Assembly (NCBI GenBank): GCA_018697195.1
Contig: CM031879.1
Location: forward strand, 26,595,660 to 26,659,659
Direction of reading: 5' to 3'
From: Certhia americana
Lineage: Eukaryota > Chordata > Aves > Passeriformes > Certhiidae
Length of the DNA stretch: 64,000 nucleotides
The notes below the pieces were generated by a model. It saw only the letters and a list, made by a program, of their open reading frames with translations, made no database searches and was not told where the DNA came from. The position numbers and the translations under genes were made by a program. Positions 38,681-52,181 of this stretch are shown here, in pieces (positions within the stretch are counted from its first letter, which is position 1; each line of letters starts with the position of its first letter).

Positions 38681-41600
38681 AACCTAAGATAAAAGAAGTC
38701 AGAGTGGAATTATCTGAATATCTTTTTTTTTTTCTGATAATGCAAAAAAAAGAATATGCTGGATTTTTATATGAAGTGACATCTTGTAGTGTCTGCACTT
38801 AGAAATGTGATTTAAGTTCCTAATTAACATGAAAAAAGGGATTTTTGTTTTTTTCTTGAAATAGCTTTGGTTGCATCCAAACACAGATAGGGAGTGCCTT
38901 CACCCTGTCACACGAAAGTTTTCATTTCATGACTTACAAGTAAGGATAACCTCTTGCAGTCAGTAGAGAAGCCTAAAAACTTTGCTTCTTTTAAAGTGTT
39001 TCTCCATCTCAAGTGAAAATAAATATTGTTTCACAGTGCACCAATTGAACCTTTGGAGCAGCTGGTGATAAACTTCAGACTAAATTAATTGCAATTGGAG
39101 TTGATATCTCAGTATTTATCTCATATTGGAATGCACAGAGGACCTAAAGACATACTAAAAATATTACTTGGATTTTAATTTTCTTGAGGAAGAAAAAGTA
39201 ATATCCCACAAAACTAACTCTTAGCAGTTTCCAGATCTTTATATTTGAATTGATAGATGTGACCATAACTAGTCTGAAAGAACAGTGTAGATTCCTGTTT
39301 ATGTCAATAGTGATTGAATCTGTGTTTTGACATGCAAAATTTAGTTTGTAGTGAACATCTGTATTTTGAGGAAAAGCATTCTAGCCCTGTAGTAAGTAAT
39401 ATGAAATGTTTCCTGTAATCCTTCAGTGGAAAGAAGCCGGGGGACTGAGTTTTGGTGAAGCATACCTGGGGAGAGTTTAAATTTTGTTCTGCTGTATGCA
39501 GAATCAAACATTATGCAGTATCAAACATTACCAGGGAAGTTACAGCTGGAATTTTCTGTGCCTGGAGTTGTAAATCAGATCTCTGATTTCTCCATGTCAC
39601 TGTCAATTTCCTATTTTTCGCCTATACCATTTCTTGAGAAAGGAAGCTGCTCTGAGCACCCCTGCCTGGCCTCAGACCATGACACTTGGTCAAGTGCTTT
39701 ACAATTCTCTCTTTATAGAGTCTGCTTTTGTTGGAAATAGTGGCAGTATTTTTTCTGTTCTTTGACTTTGAGCAGTGAGTTTAGAGGAACCTTTTTCTGG
39801 TAGCCTAAAAAGATAAATTTTCTTCAAATTCAGTGTTAAACTAGTGCTCCTAGGTAGGAGGAAAGAGAGTCTTGGAAATTGCCTTTTATAAATAACACCT
39901 AAACAACTCATAAATATAAGGACTAGTCACAATCAGATCCAAGTTCTTTTTTCATCAGCACAGTATTATTTTAATCCATTCTTTGTCTGCATTTTAACTT
40001 GTTGTGCCAAATGATTATTTTGCCTCACACTACATTGCTGTGTGGAGCCACTTAACCTCTTTTGTGATTAAAGATTTTGAAGTCTATACCAAACTGTAAA
40101 ATTTTGTCTTACAAACACCAAAGACATTGTTTAGAATACAGCCAAAATTTAATTTCAGCATTTTTCAAAACCACCATAATAAATTCCTAAGTATATTTAA
40201 TTTCACTTGCTATAAATGAAAAAGAAATCAAAAGAGTAATAAACACCCTCAAAGGCTATGAACTCCACTGTGAGCCCCTTTGCAGCAGAAGCTGTGAGAG
40301 CTAACTGGGGAAGGAATGTGTTTGCTCTACTCTGACTTTTTCCCTTTCTGTGGATACTGATCAGCTGCAGAACAGACTTGAGCTTGATGGTCCTTTGATT
40401 TCAGTCAGCATAATTCTTATGGGAGGATTTTGTGTTTGCTGGGGTTTTGGTCAAGTCACACTCAGTAGCAGTCAAAGCAGCTGCCCAGGGTGTATCTGCA
40501 TCAGAGCCCAGTATCCTCCTGTGACAGCTGGGCTTCCTGTTCCACCTCTGCCTGTACTGTGTGATCATAGTCAAACCCAAATGTCTGTCTTCCTTTTGTA
40601 AACCTATGATAACCTTGAAAAAATCCATATTTTCTGTAGGCCACTCTTTCCAGTACCAATGACTTAAATTTTCCTAGTTAACCCCACATGATATCTACGT
40701 GGATGTTTGTTTGCTTTTTTGTTTTAAGTTGGCTTAAATACAAAAAAATATAAAAACATTTTCTCTGTTGGGGTGTTACTGAAAATATTAATATGATTTT
40801 GTGGTTTTTTTCCTAATCTGCCATGCTCGATAAAACTTCTTTTTAAGGCTTGCTATCAACGTAGTCTCTTCTGAGGGTTTTGTGGATTTTGTTTTGTTTT
40901 TTTCTGGATGGAGTTCCTGTTTCGAGTGTGTGTTTTCTGTTATGTTTTAGTAGTGTCCATAGCCTATTTCAGATAAACCAGGCACAGTGACTTTCTTCTG
41001 TTGAGAAGGCTACACTCAAATTATACTTTACATTCTGCTGAGCCAAATGTGCCAAAATTATTTAACACATAATTTGTCTTTAACTTACTCCTAAAATCCT
41101 GACTGCTGATACTGGTATTAAAGTAGATGTAAGGGAATTCTGTCTGGTGGTTACTGAAAATGATGAGCAGTGACAAAGATCTCTTATATATAACACCTGT
41201 TGAGTTTGGAAGCTATCTTTGAAAGAACCCTAAGGGCTCTCATTCTATGTCTGCTGAGGTCAGCACACTTATTAAGACTGATGTTTCACTGATACCATTT
41301 GCAAAGCTTATAGAAGAATGAAAAAAGCCAAAGGGGCTGCTGTCCTGCAGCACTAGCCACTTTGTAATATTCACTGGAAAAGTTTGAGAAGGCACAAGCA
41401 ATGCACAACCAGCCTACTGTTCACTCACTTATGGCAAGTGATAGCAGAAAAGCCACAGCACTGATTAATGATGAGGCTGATGTTGCTTTGTGTCTTGGGC
41501 AGGAGTACAATTTGTCATTAAATAAAAAAATTCTGGAAAACAGTTTATAAATTATGCCCTCAGATTCACTGGAAATGTTTTTCTCTGCTCCAAAACCCCA

Positions 41601-44600
41601 TAGTGTTTATGATGCATTAATCTCACAGTTCATGGTTAAAAATTATATGTATACACTTTAGTAAAATGTGAGTATCAGGATCTGAATGGATGGCAAGATG
41701 TCTGTATTACAGATCTAAGAACATTTGTGTCTGTACTGGAATATCTGAGCTGTTATGTCATGTAGTATATGAAAAGTTAGACTGATGGGAAAGTGCATAG
41801 TGAGTAGAAACACTAAAATATCATTGAGATAGGCAAGTGGATTTCTTTAGGGACACATATCTTAACTCACCATTTTTCTGTAGTAAACATTTGTTAGAGA
41901 GAATTGCCTTCTGAAGGCACTCTTCAGAGTGGCTCAGTTGCTAAACACATTATCAGATTTATGAAGTTTCCTAAAGTTAGAAAAATGTGTATTTCCATCT
42001 TGTAAGCAGTAATCAATAATAGTCTACTGAAGTTAAAGCATTCCTCGACTTTCTTTTTATAAAATAATATTTTGTGATTATAGGTTTCTAAAAAGTAGAA
42101 GAGAATGCTTACTATTTGCAACTCTCATGATAATTAATATAATTCTCCTTCTATGTCTATTGAAACTCAGGTTAAGATCTGCTTGCCTTTAGCTTGGAAG
42201 GGACAGTGAAAGAAAAAAAAAAGACCTCTTGAAAATCTTGATTGGTTCAGGGCTGTAGTTTGCAGTTCATGGGATCTGCTGAAATCAGAGATGATTATTT
42301 AACCCTATGACAGATGGAGCCAAGATGTCTGTATCATCAAAGAGAGGAAAAATGAAATGTGAGTGAACAGAGAAGTCAGTAAATATGAGAATAATTGAAG
42401 CGGGCATGCAGAGGGGGTAAGGAAGGATACATTGCTGACACTTTTTTTTAGCCATCAGCTTTGAAGCCAGCTACTAGTCTGTGTAAGTGACCTCTACAGC
42501 CTAAGCTGAAAGAGGTTAGAGGGTTAGATAAATGCCCAGTTCTGTGTAAACCTTTTAGGAACACCTATCCACAGCACTTTTTACAAGGACAAGACAGTTG
42601 TGCTTCTTGCAGAGAATGAACTAAATGATCTGAATTTGTCTTTTACAATTTGACCTTGGTAGTAAGCTGGAGTTTTTAATATACTTTGAGGGTTTCCTTT
42701 GGCTCCTATTAGTAAGTACGCTCATCTGGTTAGGAAAAAAAAGAAGACTTGATTAAATATATAATTAAATTTTGTGTCTTTGAAATGCTGAATGTTGTTC
42801 ATTATTGGAAATGTGAGGCAGTTAAGACAGCTATGGACTAGACTCAGGCAGTCAGGTTATAACATCCTTTTAACTGTTGGAGATGGCGCTTAAAACTAAT
42901 TGCCTAGTTTCTAATAATTCCACTACAAACCTGTTCCACAACCTTGTTTTGTTGGTATGGTAGTCATAGATGGTCTACCAGTCTCCAAAGTAAGTGATTT
43001 TATAGACATGATTGTCAGTATCTGCCTTATAGCTTAAATGATTCCTTCCTGTCCTTCTAGAGTTTGTTTCTACATAGTAATTTTTAACACTCAGCTTTTC
43101 TTGATGTTGGTACATCAAGCAAAGCAGGTTCTTCTGTTTTTTTATAATATTTCAAGTTTGGTCTTTGTCCAGGCAAGAAAATTTGGTTCAGATGTAATGT
43201 TGAACTAGAGCAGGAATTAGGACAATGAGTGAGACATACTGGGAACTGCTTTCTGGATAGTAAAGGCTCTTGTATCATCTATTCAACCTCCCTCCTTTCC
43301 GGTGTTTGGAGTAGAAAGAGAATTCTGTGTCTTTCCATTACATAGATGTCAGTACCTGTCTGTGAAACCTTACGGTGGAGTGTTTCTCTTGCCCTCCTGA
43401 TAATGCCATGGAATGCAACAACCTCCAACTGTCCTCAGTTAGACTTAATGAAAACAATTAGTGAAATGAATCTAAAATTCACTGCTATTGGTTCCTGTGA
43501 AATATGTGATAACAGATGATAGACTTTGAAGTAGGGTGGTCTTCAATTTCTTTTTAAACATTTATTGTACCAGTTTTATACATTACTTATACTGAGGAAA
43601 GATGAGGGAAGGAAGTTGAAATCTCAAGTAGCCAGGAGTTAAGGAATTGTCAGACTTCTAAATTCTATGCATGATCATACAGCATAATTTGACCTTCAGT
43701 TATAGGACTACAGCTGTGAGATTTTGGAAAAAAGGAGTTTAGGTCTGTAGAGTTGAAAAGACTATGCTAGATTTCAAATTGTTTTGAAAAGAGAGAACCA
43801 TTTAATTGAAGCTTTTTTTTTACTGGTTTGTTTTTTTGAGCAGATGTTGTGTTCCTTGGAATATTTGCTTCTAAGATTGTGCCTTTTCTTGAGATGGCAT
43901 AATATACATCTTGAGAAACATCAGAGAGACAGTATTTAACCAAATTAGCAAAGCTATTTTTGATGGTGCATATCTTGAGTTTCCAGTTTCTCAGTTTAAA
44001 TTGTCAGGCATCATCTTCAGGTTGTTGTGGAATTGGTTTATGCTGCTTTGGAGAGCACAAGGGATCTGGGGAAGACTGATCATGGGCATAGTGTAGAAGG
44101 TGTGGTGTAGACTATCAGCAGGTACCAGAGATTCTCCTGGAGCCATAGAGTTTTCTGCACCTTTTCCATTGCAGCAAGTTGGCTAAGTGACCTGCCTGTG
44201 TGTACAAGAGTTATGTGAATATAGATGGTTATATTTGTAAAGATGAATTAGGTAAATTGCCTAAAGGGATCTGGTAAAGGAAGAAGATGATTCTGGGAGG
44301 TGGAAGGCTGGGCTACCTGGAACTACTTGTGAAGGAAAATGTTTTTTCCGCTTCCTATCCCAGAACATTAAAAATATGCTTTGACATGTGCTGTCCCTAT
44401 TCACATCCTCTGTACCTCCCACAATAAATATGGTGTTAGTAAAACGGTTCCCTTTACATGCCTCTGCCCTCTTGGTTTGAGGACTAGAGATGCTGAAAGA
44501 GGCTTAGCCAACAGGCAGGTTCTCTGTCCTGCAGATATCTTTCTGCTGCCTATTTGCACTTGTTTGACTACTGCTATTTCAATTAGCAGAACATTGCCTA

Positions 44601-45071
44601 AAATCAGGGCTTCCATTAGAAATTAAAATTGATTACTGTTTCAAGAGCTAGTCAATAAAAGAAGGAGCAAAAATCAACTAGAAGACTTGGCTGAATCACA
44701 TAACTTTCACATAGATAGCTTTGTTCGTGATGAGCTGGAAAAATAGCTTCCTTAAGGTATCACAGAAGGTAGAGCTTGAGGGTTTTATTTTTCTTTTTCA
44801 GCTGTCGGTCTTGAGTCTTTAAAGTTAGCTTGAAAGAATGTGTTTATTTTTCTTGTAGAACTTTAAGTCTTCTCTGCTAAACAAACATATTGAACTCAAG
44901 GCCACTTCCATTATAAACTTCTTGAATTATCAGCAGAACAGCATGAAAGATCTCTGTTCCTGTCCTGATAACAGTGATAGATGTGAGAGACCCTAAAGAA
45001 AAGCCCATTATATATCTTCCTGTTTTTATCAAAGAAGCAGAGTGCTCCAGGCCAATTCTGGAAGTTAAAGG

Positions 45072-45086
45072 AAAAAAAAAAAAAAA
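45072..45086. repeat. A15 homopolymer
   Basis: Fifteen A bases in intron 3. Confidence 0.9.
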
Positions 45087-45479
45087 GCAAAAAGCAATTA
45101 AGTATTCATTACTCGTGCTTGAAAAAATAATTTGCAGTATTTTTATCAAAAGAAAAATGTTTTTCAAAACCATGTTCAGAAACAGGACTAGTTGCAGTGT
45201 ATTATATTTACTAGTTTTAGGGAGAGAACTGAAGGGAAATATATTTTTCTTGTTTTTTCTGTATGTCTGTAGGGGTATAGTTATTTTGCAGAAAAATGTA
45301 TTGCCATGTAATCTTCCATGAATCATTACAAAGAGAGAATTAAATAAGTGAGAAGGTTTGACTGCCATAAAGTCAGTGATGGGTAGACCTGGCTGTTGAA
45401 TTAATTGCCATTTGAATTGGAAGATTTATCAAGAAATATGTAATGTATTTTTTTTAATTCAGTGCAATTTTGTGGGTTT

Positions 45480-45770
45480 TATAACCACAGTAACGTTCTG
45501 CAAAAGGCCAAAAGTCCAGCCAAGTAACGCTTAAGCTAACAACATGTGTTTATCATGACAGCAGAAGCACTAGTGAACTCTGTTAATGAGCTTTCCATAA
45601 GCCACTGTTTGATTTTTTGTGCTCATTGTAACTGCAGAATTTATTCCCAACATCCATTTTATTTCAAATAAGAATCATTGAATACTGACGAGTAAGTAGC
45701 AGCATCTTTTTAACCTCATCAGTGATACAATTTCACCCAGGGGATCAAAAGGTCAGGAAAGTAAAAACTG
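45480..45770. promoter_or_regulatory. Candidate conserved non-coding element
   Basis: High-complexity stretch with several isolated CpGs ('gtaacgttctgc', 'agtaacgcttaagc', 'actgacgagtaag') and TAAT/ATTA cores within otherwise CpG-poor intron. No repeat or coding signal is visible. Called on sequence texture only. Confidence 0.22.
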
Positions 45771-45910
45771 TATTAAAATCAATCAAATAACATATAACTG
45801 TGCTGAATCTCTGATAAAGCTAAAAGTGCATGTAAAGGAAATGTACCCTTGAAGTGATTTGCCAAAATAATTTCTTTCTATTAAATGGATTTTATCACAG
45901 GTACCACCTC

Positions 45911-45932
45911 AAAAAAAAAAAAAAAAAAAAAA
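45911..45932. repeat. A22 homopolymer
   Basis: Twenty-two A bases following 'gtaccacctc'. No retroposon body is recognisable immediately upstream. Confidence 0.93.
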
Positions 45933-48900
45933 TTATGAAAATGAGATATGGGATCTGACTTTCATGGTTCAGGTGAGACCACAGGTTTTGAATTTAAAGA
46001 ACTGGTAACTAACCTAGGGCTACACTGGTAGAAGACAAGCATGCAAAGACATGTTTAAGGTTTTGAATGGTATTTGAACTCACCATTGTAAGCATTTCTC
46101 ACCATCTGAGCTGGATACAATCTCTGACAACCTGAGACATTGTAAAGTGAGACTAAAGATAGTCCAAATTAAGTAATTCTACCAATTCTCATTTTTCAAC
46201 TTAGCACACAATTTTTGCATCTTGACTGGGGAGACCAGCTGCTCTGAAGTGATACTTTGCAGTTGCATTATACCAGAGGAAGGGCACGAATACTTCCAAT
46301 ATAAGTGACAAGTGATTTTAGAACCTTTTATCTTGTTGTTAGAGACAGTTGAGGCTTATCTTCAATTGTTACTTGGCAGATTCAATTCCCTATTCTAGTA
46401 ACAATCTTCCTCCCTCTTTACTTGCACCTTCCACAGTCCTCTTTTATGACAATGTTGAAGCTTGGGCTTCTGTTTTTAAATAGACAAGCTTGAATGGAGG
46501 TACCCTGAGTTACAGGTAAAAACATCAATGTTGTTTTCATCCTACAAGATGGTGTTTGAATTATTCATTTCAGTGTTGGAAGAGATCCCTTTGAGAGCCT
46601 GATGTGGACTAGAGCTGTGAATCTGCCCTCAAAGAACGAGATGAGACAGTCTCCATGTCCTGCAGTGTCTGACGGTGCATTTCCAGGCATACAGACAGTG
46701 TTGTTGTGCAGTCCCTATTGATATGTACTTACTTCACATTTGGTAGCCGTGAGGGGAGAAAATAACATTCTGGACTCATAAAACTTCAATAGTTTTAGCA
46801 GACAAAAATAGTCAGGAGAATTTAGATTTATGAAGCACTGTTACCTCTCCTGAAGCCTTGCCCTTTAATAAAGATTACTCTTTCACGGATCCTGGGTATT
46901 ATATTCATGTATCTTTAAGTCTGTTAGTGCTGCAGCTGCATCTGAAGAACTCTTTCTGAAAGTGAAATTATTTTTTTTTTACCTTAGGTAAAATATAGAT
47001 CTCTGGCATTCTCATTTTCCAGAGACTAAAAAGAATAATTTTTCCTTCGGACACAAAATTTTTCCTGCCTAGAACCTTCATCTTTAGGGCAGCTGAATTA
47101 AAACCCTTGTGCATGTAATGGACTGGTAGTTTTGCTGAGTAGGAGGTGCTCAGGAAAGGAGAGCAGTGTCCATAGTGCTAGATGGTGCTGAGGGCACCTT
47201 CACAGAGCTGCCATGAATCTGGGCAGCACATCTGAACTGCAATTACAGCCAATAGACAAATCCCTTGGGCACTGTTGTGGCATGTACTATGTCACCTAAA
47301 TGCACCATGAATAAACTGGGTGCAGGAGAAGGAGCTGGGGAGCACACATTTCTCATTTCAAGGGAAGGGAAGGAGCATGGGTATGGGTTATTTGATACAG
47401 AAGAAAACTGCTAATGAGGTGTTAAAATCTCCAAGGGCTGTAGCCAGTCCTTCTGCTAGGAAATTCATGCCTGTGGCAATAATTTGAAGGATCCTGGGAT
47501 CATATCTGGAAAATGACCTGCCTTTTCCTGTTCTCTCATTACTGACTGTATTTGTGTGCCTTGTGCCATAAGGGGGGAGGGATGGGGGTTGAGATGTCCT
47601 GCTATGTCTTGGCTCTTTTCATAAATTTGCTTCATATTTGGATGTTTTCGAAATGGTTTGCTGCTTTTGCAACCCTTTTGTAACTCAGCAGCTAATTTTT
47701 CTTCATCTGTGCTTGTGTGGTAATCAGTTTCTTGATGCACCCATAGAAAAGGCTGAGTTCATATCTTTTGCAGTTGATTGACGACCCTTTTTTTTTCCTT
47801 AGGACTAATCCAGTTCTTTAATGAGTTGCCAGAGGATGTTTTAAGCACTTCTTGTGCCAATTTCTAATAACATCATGTGTTCTTTACTTGCAACAGCAAG
47901 TAAGATTATCTTAATTAGTCATGAAAAAGTTAGAAATGTCCTAGAAATTAATTCCTCCTAATACTCATCCTGCCTCTCCACCTTATTGTAGCACTCTGAA
48001 TGTGCATGTTCAGCCTATTCAGCTATTGCGCAAGCTGCAAAAAGACACAGATTCTCATAGTAAAGTACCATAATTATTATTAAAACCTATCTAGGAGTAT
48101 GAGGAGGGTCTGTAGGATTGTAAACATAATATTCATTAATCAGTGCTTGACTTAGCATTGTCTACATTAGCAATAATGTTCTCTACAGCTTCTTATGCTG
48201 TTCCCATGTTGCCTGAATATTCCTCCATGATGGAGAGATTTTGGTATCATCTGCACATACTTGCTCTCTGCTCCAACATGACCAATAATGCAACATAAGC
48301 TGAAACACAGAATTTATCCATGCTCCTGTTTGTCAGTATCATGTAGTCACAAATCTATCAGTTTATTTTTAACTCCTGAAGTAGTGAGTTGAAAGTGTTT
48401 TTGCAATTATTGAAAATAACATACAATCATATCTTTTCATTCTTAGTTTGTGTTGATTTTTTGTAGTTCAAAAAGTTTCTTGCTGTATTGCTGTTCAAAA
48501 AAGATCAGTATTAAAATCTTGGGCATGAACTGTAGCAGTCACTAGTGAAGAGTTTCTTCTATGGTCAAAAGAACTTACAGATCAGCTTTTAGGCACTGCA
48601 GTGCAGAGGAATAATGGTTTGGATACAAAAAATATATTATAAAACTACTAGAGAGTGTATAGGAATCCACGAAGTAAGCAGTGCTCTGAACATCAGGGAG
48701 TACATTTCTTTTCTGTTTGTTCTGTTCCTGTTACAAAAATTCCTGATTTAGTTTTTCTTACTAATTCCTCTTAGGGATAGTTGCTAATGTGTAATGCAGC
48801 CTGCTTATTTTTTATCCCTGCTTTAAATTTTTCCATGCTATAAAATTTTCCAGGTGAAGACAGCAGCATATTGTCTCTCTACAGCTACAGAAAGTGCTTT

Positions 48901-49345
48901 CCAACTTGGGCCAGAAGTTGGTATCCATGACTGGCAGTTACTCTTGAAAATCAAGGGATAGAACAGACTGCTGAAGTAGGAGCTTTTAACAGAGTGTCCA
49001 CCAGGACTGTGACCCTGCCCTGCACCCATTTTCCACTTCTGTGATTTCATTTAATACCGTTGCTTCACTGTCTTGTCTAAAATGTCAGCACTGTAATGTT
49101 ATTTTATGTAGTTTTCTGACCTCACACTGGAAAAATCTATTAATCTCCTGGTTATTGTTATGCCCTGCCAGCTGCTAACTCACAGCAATTTAGGATATTG
49201 CTAAATCCTGCTGCTTTACACGCCCTCTGGACTCTTTTGTCTTGTTGTTGACCACTTCTTCTTCTAAAGGTGCTGGCTTCTTTCCCACTCCTCCCTGTTT
49301 GAATGGCCTCTCATCTGTAATCTTCCTTACTATTCTACTTGTTAG

Positions 49346-49347
49346 TA

Positions 49348-49385
<38 letters not shown>

Positions 49386-49387
49386 TA
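49346..49387. repeat. (TA)n microsatellite forming a 42-bp perfect palindrome
   Basis: TAGCA, then an uninterrupted TA tract, then TATGCTA. The whole 42 bases equal their own reverse complement, including the non-repeat flanks TAGCA and TGCTA. It is followed by further TA-rich sequence with a second 'tagcatatata' word (to about 49431). Such a tract is prone to cruciform extrusion and length change. Confidence 0.95.
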
Positions 49388-51837
49388 TATTATAGCATAT
49401 ATATTATATTTTTTATATATACTTTTTAAGAACTGTTGCTACTTTTACATCATGAGTTAACATTTGAAAATCTGCAGAGCATCTATCATTCACATAATGT
49501 CTTTGTGTTGATTTTGTAATGAATTTTTTGTTGTGATATCCAGAAGCACATCCAACGTGATGGGGATTCTGTGTCAAGGTGCATAGAGACTGTATCTGCC
49601 CATTCGTCAGCGAGGAGACTTTTTCTTTCTGTACTCCTACAAGATCCTCCTGGCAGTTTTTCAACACCCACTAATTGAACAGCTAAACTTTTACTGACTA
49701 TTATATGAGAGGGATGAAAGAGGTACCCCAAGACGTGGACTAGGAGAGAGAAGTTCCTGGAGCTATAGAAATGGTTTTACTGTCTTGCCTCCTTTATGGT
49801 CTGCAGTTTGACTGCCTGTGCTGGTGAAATCCAGCTGGTGACCCCAGATGAGATATGTCTGCTTGTGATACCCTCCTGGCACAAAAATACATGATCATAT
49901 TTTTCCTTCTCTCTTATGTTTTTACCTTGAAGATGCCAAACTAATACCACTTGCTTTGGGCAAGGTACAGTATTTTGTGTCAGAGGGGGATTCAAGAAAG
50001 GAAAGACTATATTTGCATTCAGTGTGTCATCTGTGATAAAAACCTCTGGCACATGACACTTAATCTGCAGCTGTGTTTTGGATGCCAATGGCAATGGGAT
50101 GGAAGATATGGCAGGAGCACTTTGTCAGGATCTGATCCTACCTCCTTGTACGTGGTGTCTGTATGTGCTTGTTTATTCTTTGGATAATTACATAAATACA
50201 GTTGTGAAACACATGGAGCATTGGAGTCTCTTCTGCTCTTGCTTTCTGTCTCTTCTTTGTAGGGTTTTTCAGACTAGTCCTTTGATCTAGTACTGCTTGG
50301 ATACTTTAGAAAGAAATCCTTCAAAAGAAATCTCTGATTTTTCTCAAGGTCTCTGTGACATTTCAAGTTATTTTATCTTTAACTATTCTTCTGAGGATTC
50401 TTCATCCACACCCATTATTGTCCATCACATAGCACTAATCCTACTTCCTACCTGCCTTTGTTCTCAAGTTGTCACAAACAACTTTCGAGGAAAAAACTCA
50501 AAGAATTTCTTAAACACTCAGATAATTTATCCAGTTTTCATCTAATGAGTTTCTCTCTTATTTTTTCCCCTTTAAAGCCTTTTGCAATGATAAAGATGAT
50601 CATGCAAAGTTCTCTACTCAACAGTGACCAGATTTTTTCCAAATCTTACTGAATGACTCAAATATTTTTTTCCTCAGAACAATACAGCAATAAATCTCTT
50701 ACTTCAGCACCTACCAGATGAAAATCTCATTGTACTTGAATGAAATAACAAAAGGTCCCTGCATGATAGGTTGGTGTTTTTCTTGTGTCAGAGTCTGGAA
50801 ACAGGCAAACAGGATGCAGGGGGTTTCTGTTGTCTGCAATGAGCAGTTAAGCAGTTGGCCTGCTCATGAGAGTAAAGGCTGTCTGACAAGTTTAGTTCTT
50901 CCCCTGAAGCCTTCTAAGAAGCGTTGCTGCTTCAAGCTGGAGACATGGAGGGGCTGCAGCTGCAAGATGTGGCTGGAAATCATCTGGTTGAGATGCACAT
51001 CTCCAAGCCAAAGCAACCTTTTATCTACACCTGCAAAGGGCCTCTGGTTGGCCTTCACATGCCTTTTTGGCCAAGAAAAGGGGAGGGAGACAAACTCATG
51101 TGTTCTACAGCAGATAATCCCCTACTTTTATGGGTCAGGCAGGTACTCTCAACCTTCGTGTACTTGGAACTCATAAGGGTGTGTGTTGGGCTTTGTGTAA
51201 GCTGGGTCACGTCATCTGGCAAGTAAACAGCTGAGCTGAGCATTCAGGCCTTTTGCAACTCAGTCCTGTGCTGTAATTGCTGTTCATCACCATGCCTTTC
51301 ATTACTGGCCAAATCTGTAGCTTATATCCCTGTTACAGTATTTTTGGCTCAATTTCAACAACTTCATGTTTCTCCATGAGTGTGAATCCATGGCCTTGTA
51401 GAGACTTTGAGACTCTTGCAACAGTCATCTTAAATGATTATCATCAATGCTGCAGGTAGATGTTTTTAATCATATATTGAGCAATGTGCCTGAGTCCTCC
51501 ACATTCATGCTGAGTCCTATATGTGATATGATGCTGCTCCTCATAGTAACTCTAAGACAGTGGTGGTCTGGGCCCTGAAAAAAGGGCAAAAGCCCTTGGA
51601 ATACAGCAGGTTCAGGAATTTGTCTTTTCATACGTTTGTCCTCTCTCACACATAATAATAGCACTGTAGCTTCTACCTGGGTTTCTCTTGAAGTATTAAG
51701 ACCTGGATGTTTTGTGATGTTACATTCTTTTCCTCATTGCTGAGATAACTGGAAAGAGTAGATATGCAAATAAGAACTGGTCAGGAGTTAAGTAAGCCTT
51801 ACTATTGCTTTATTTAATAGAAATTGTTAACAGCTAG

Positions 51838-51843
51838 GGTCTA
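51838..51843. repeat. Target-site duplication of solo LTR, left copy
   Basis: GGTCTA directly abuts the left end of the LTR and is repeated exactly at 52176-52181. Six bases is the duplication size of alpha- and beta-retrovirus-like integrases. Confidence 0.82.
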
Positions 51844-52175
51844 TGAAGTTTTCTCCTCCCCTACACCTCCCCACTAGCTGCTAGCTCAGATTTGGGGAGT
51901 TTTGGGAGAGGAGTTCTTCAGGATAGGGATAGGAAGTCCAAAAGAGGCCCCTTACCTCAGGACGTATTCCAAAGCTTTATTTCTATAAAGGGATCCCAGG
52001 AGGTAAAGAGAGAGGAGCATGGAGGAGCACGGGTTATATCTCTTTCGGGGTTGGGGTCAGATTACCTGGCCGAAGGCCATAGGTCAGAGTCAAGGGGCAG
52101 GTAAAATCAGGCCAGGTTACAGTTTCTGGGGGAGGGGTTTTTGAGGAGAGACCATTCCCTAAAAGGAATGCAACA
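51844..52175 (-). mobile_element. Solo LTR of an endogenous retrovirus, antisense (332 bp)
   Basis: The element begins TGAAG and ends CAACA on the + strand, giving the canonical TG...CA ends, and is flanked by perfect 6-bp duplications GGTCTA. On the minus strand it reads 5' TGTTGCATTCC..., with a TATA-like GATATAA at 52034-52040, and downstream an AATAAA polyadenylation signal at 51976-51981, in the expected U3-R order. There is no internal retroviral sequence on either side, so it is a solo LTR left by recombination between two LTRs. The 6-bp duplication and short length suggest an ERVK/beta- or alpha-like element rather than ERV1 (4 bp) or ERVL (5 bp), but family was not verified. It lies antisense to PDZRN4 in intron 3. 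Confidence 0.85.
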
Positions 52176-52181
52176 GGTCTA
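52176..52181. repeat. Target-site duplication of solo LTR, right copy
   Basis: GGTCTA, identical to the copy at 51838-51843, immediately after the terminal CA of the LTR. Confidence 0.82.

Noticed and set aside
44190..44240. Weak MIR-core-like words ('ggctaagtgacctgcc')
   Set aside because: Only a short match, with flanks that do not continue the consensus.
44877..45368. 163-codon minus-strand open frame, the longest in intron 3, opposed by a 115-codon + strand frame
   Set aside because: Composition is hydrophobic and Lys/Asn/Phe-rich as expected from AT-rich DNA with poly-A tracts, it has no recognisable domain, and frames on both strands overlap.
50718..51176. 152-codon + strand open frame with several Cys residues
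   Set aside because: No recognised motif, no start context or splice support, and overlapping frames on both strands. Judged a chance frame, although a lineage-specific transcript cannot be excluded.
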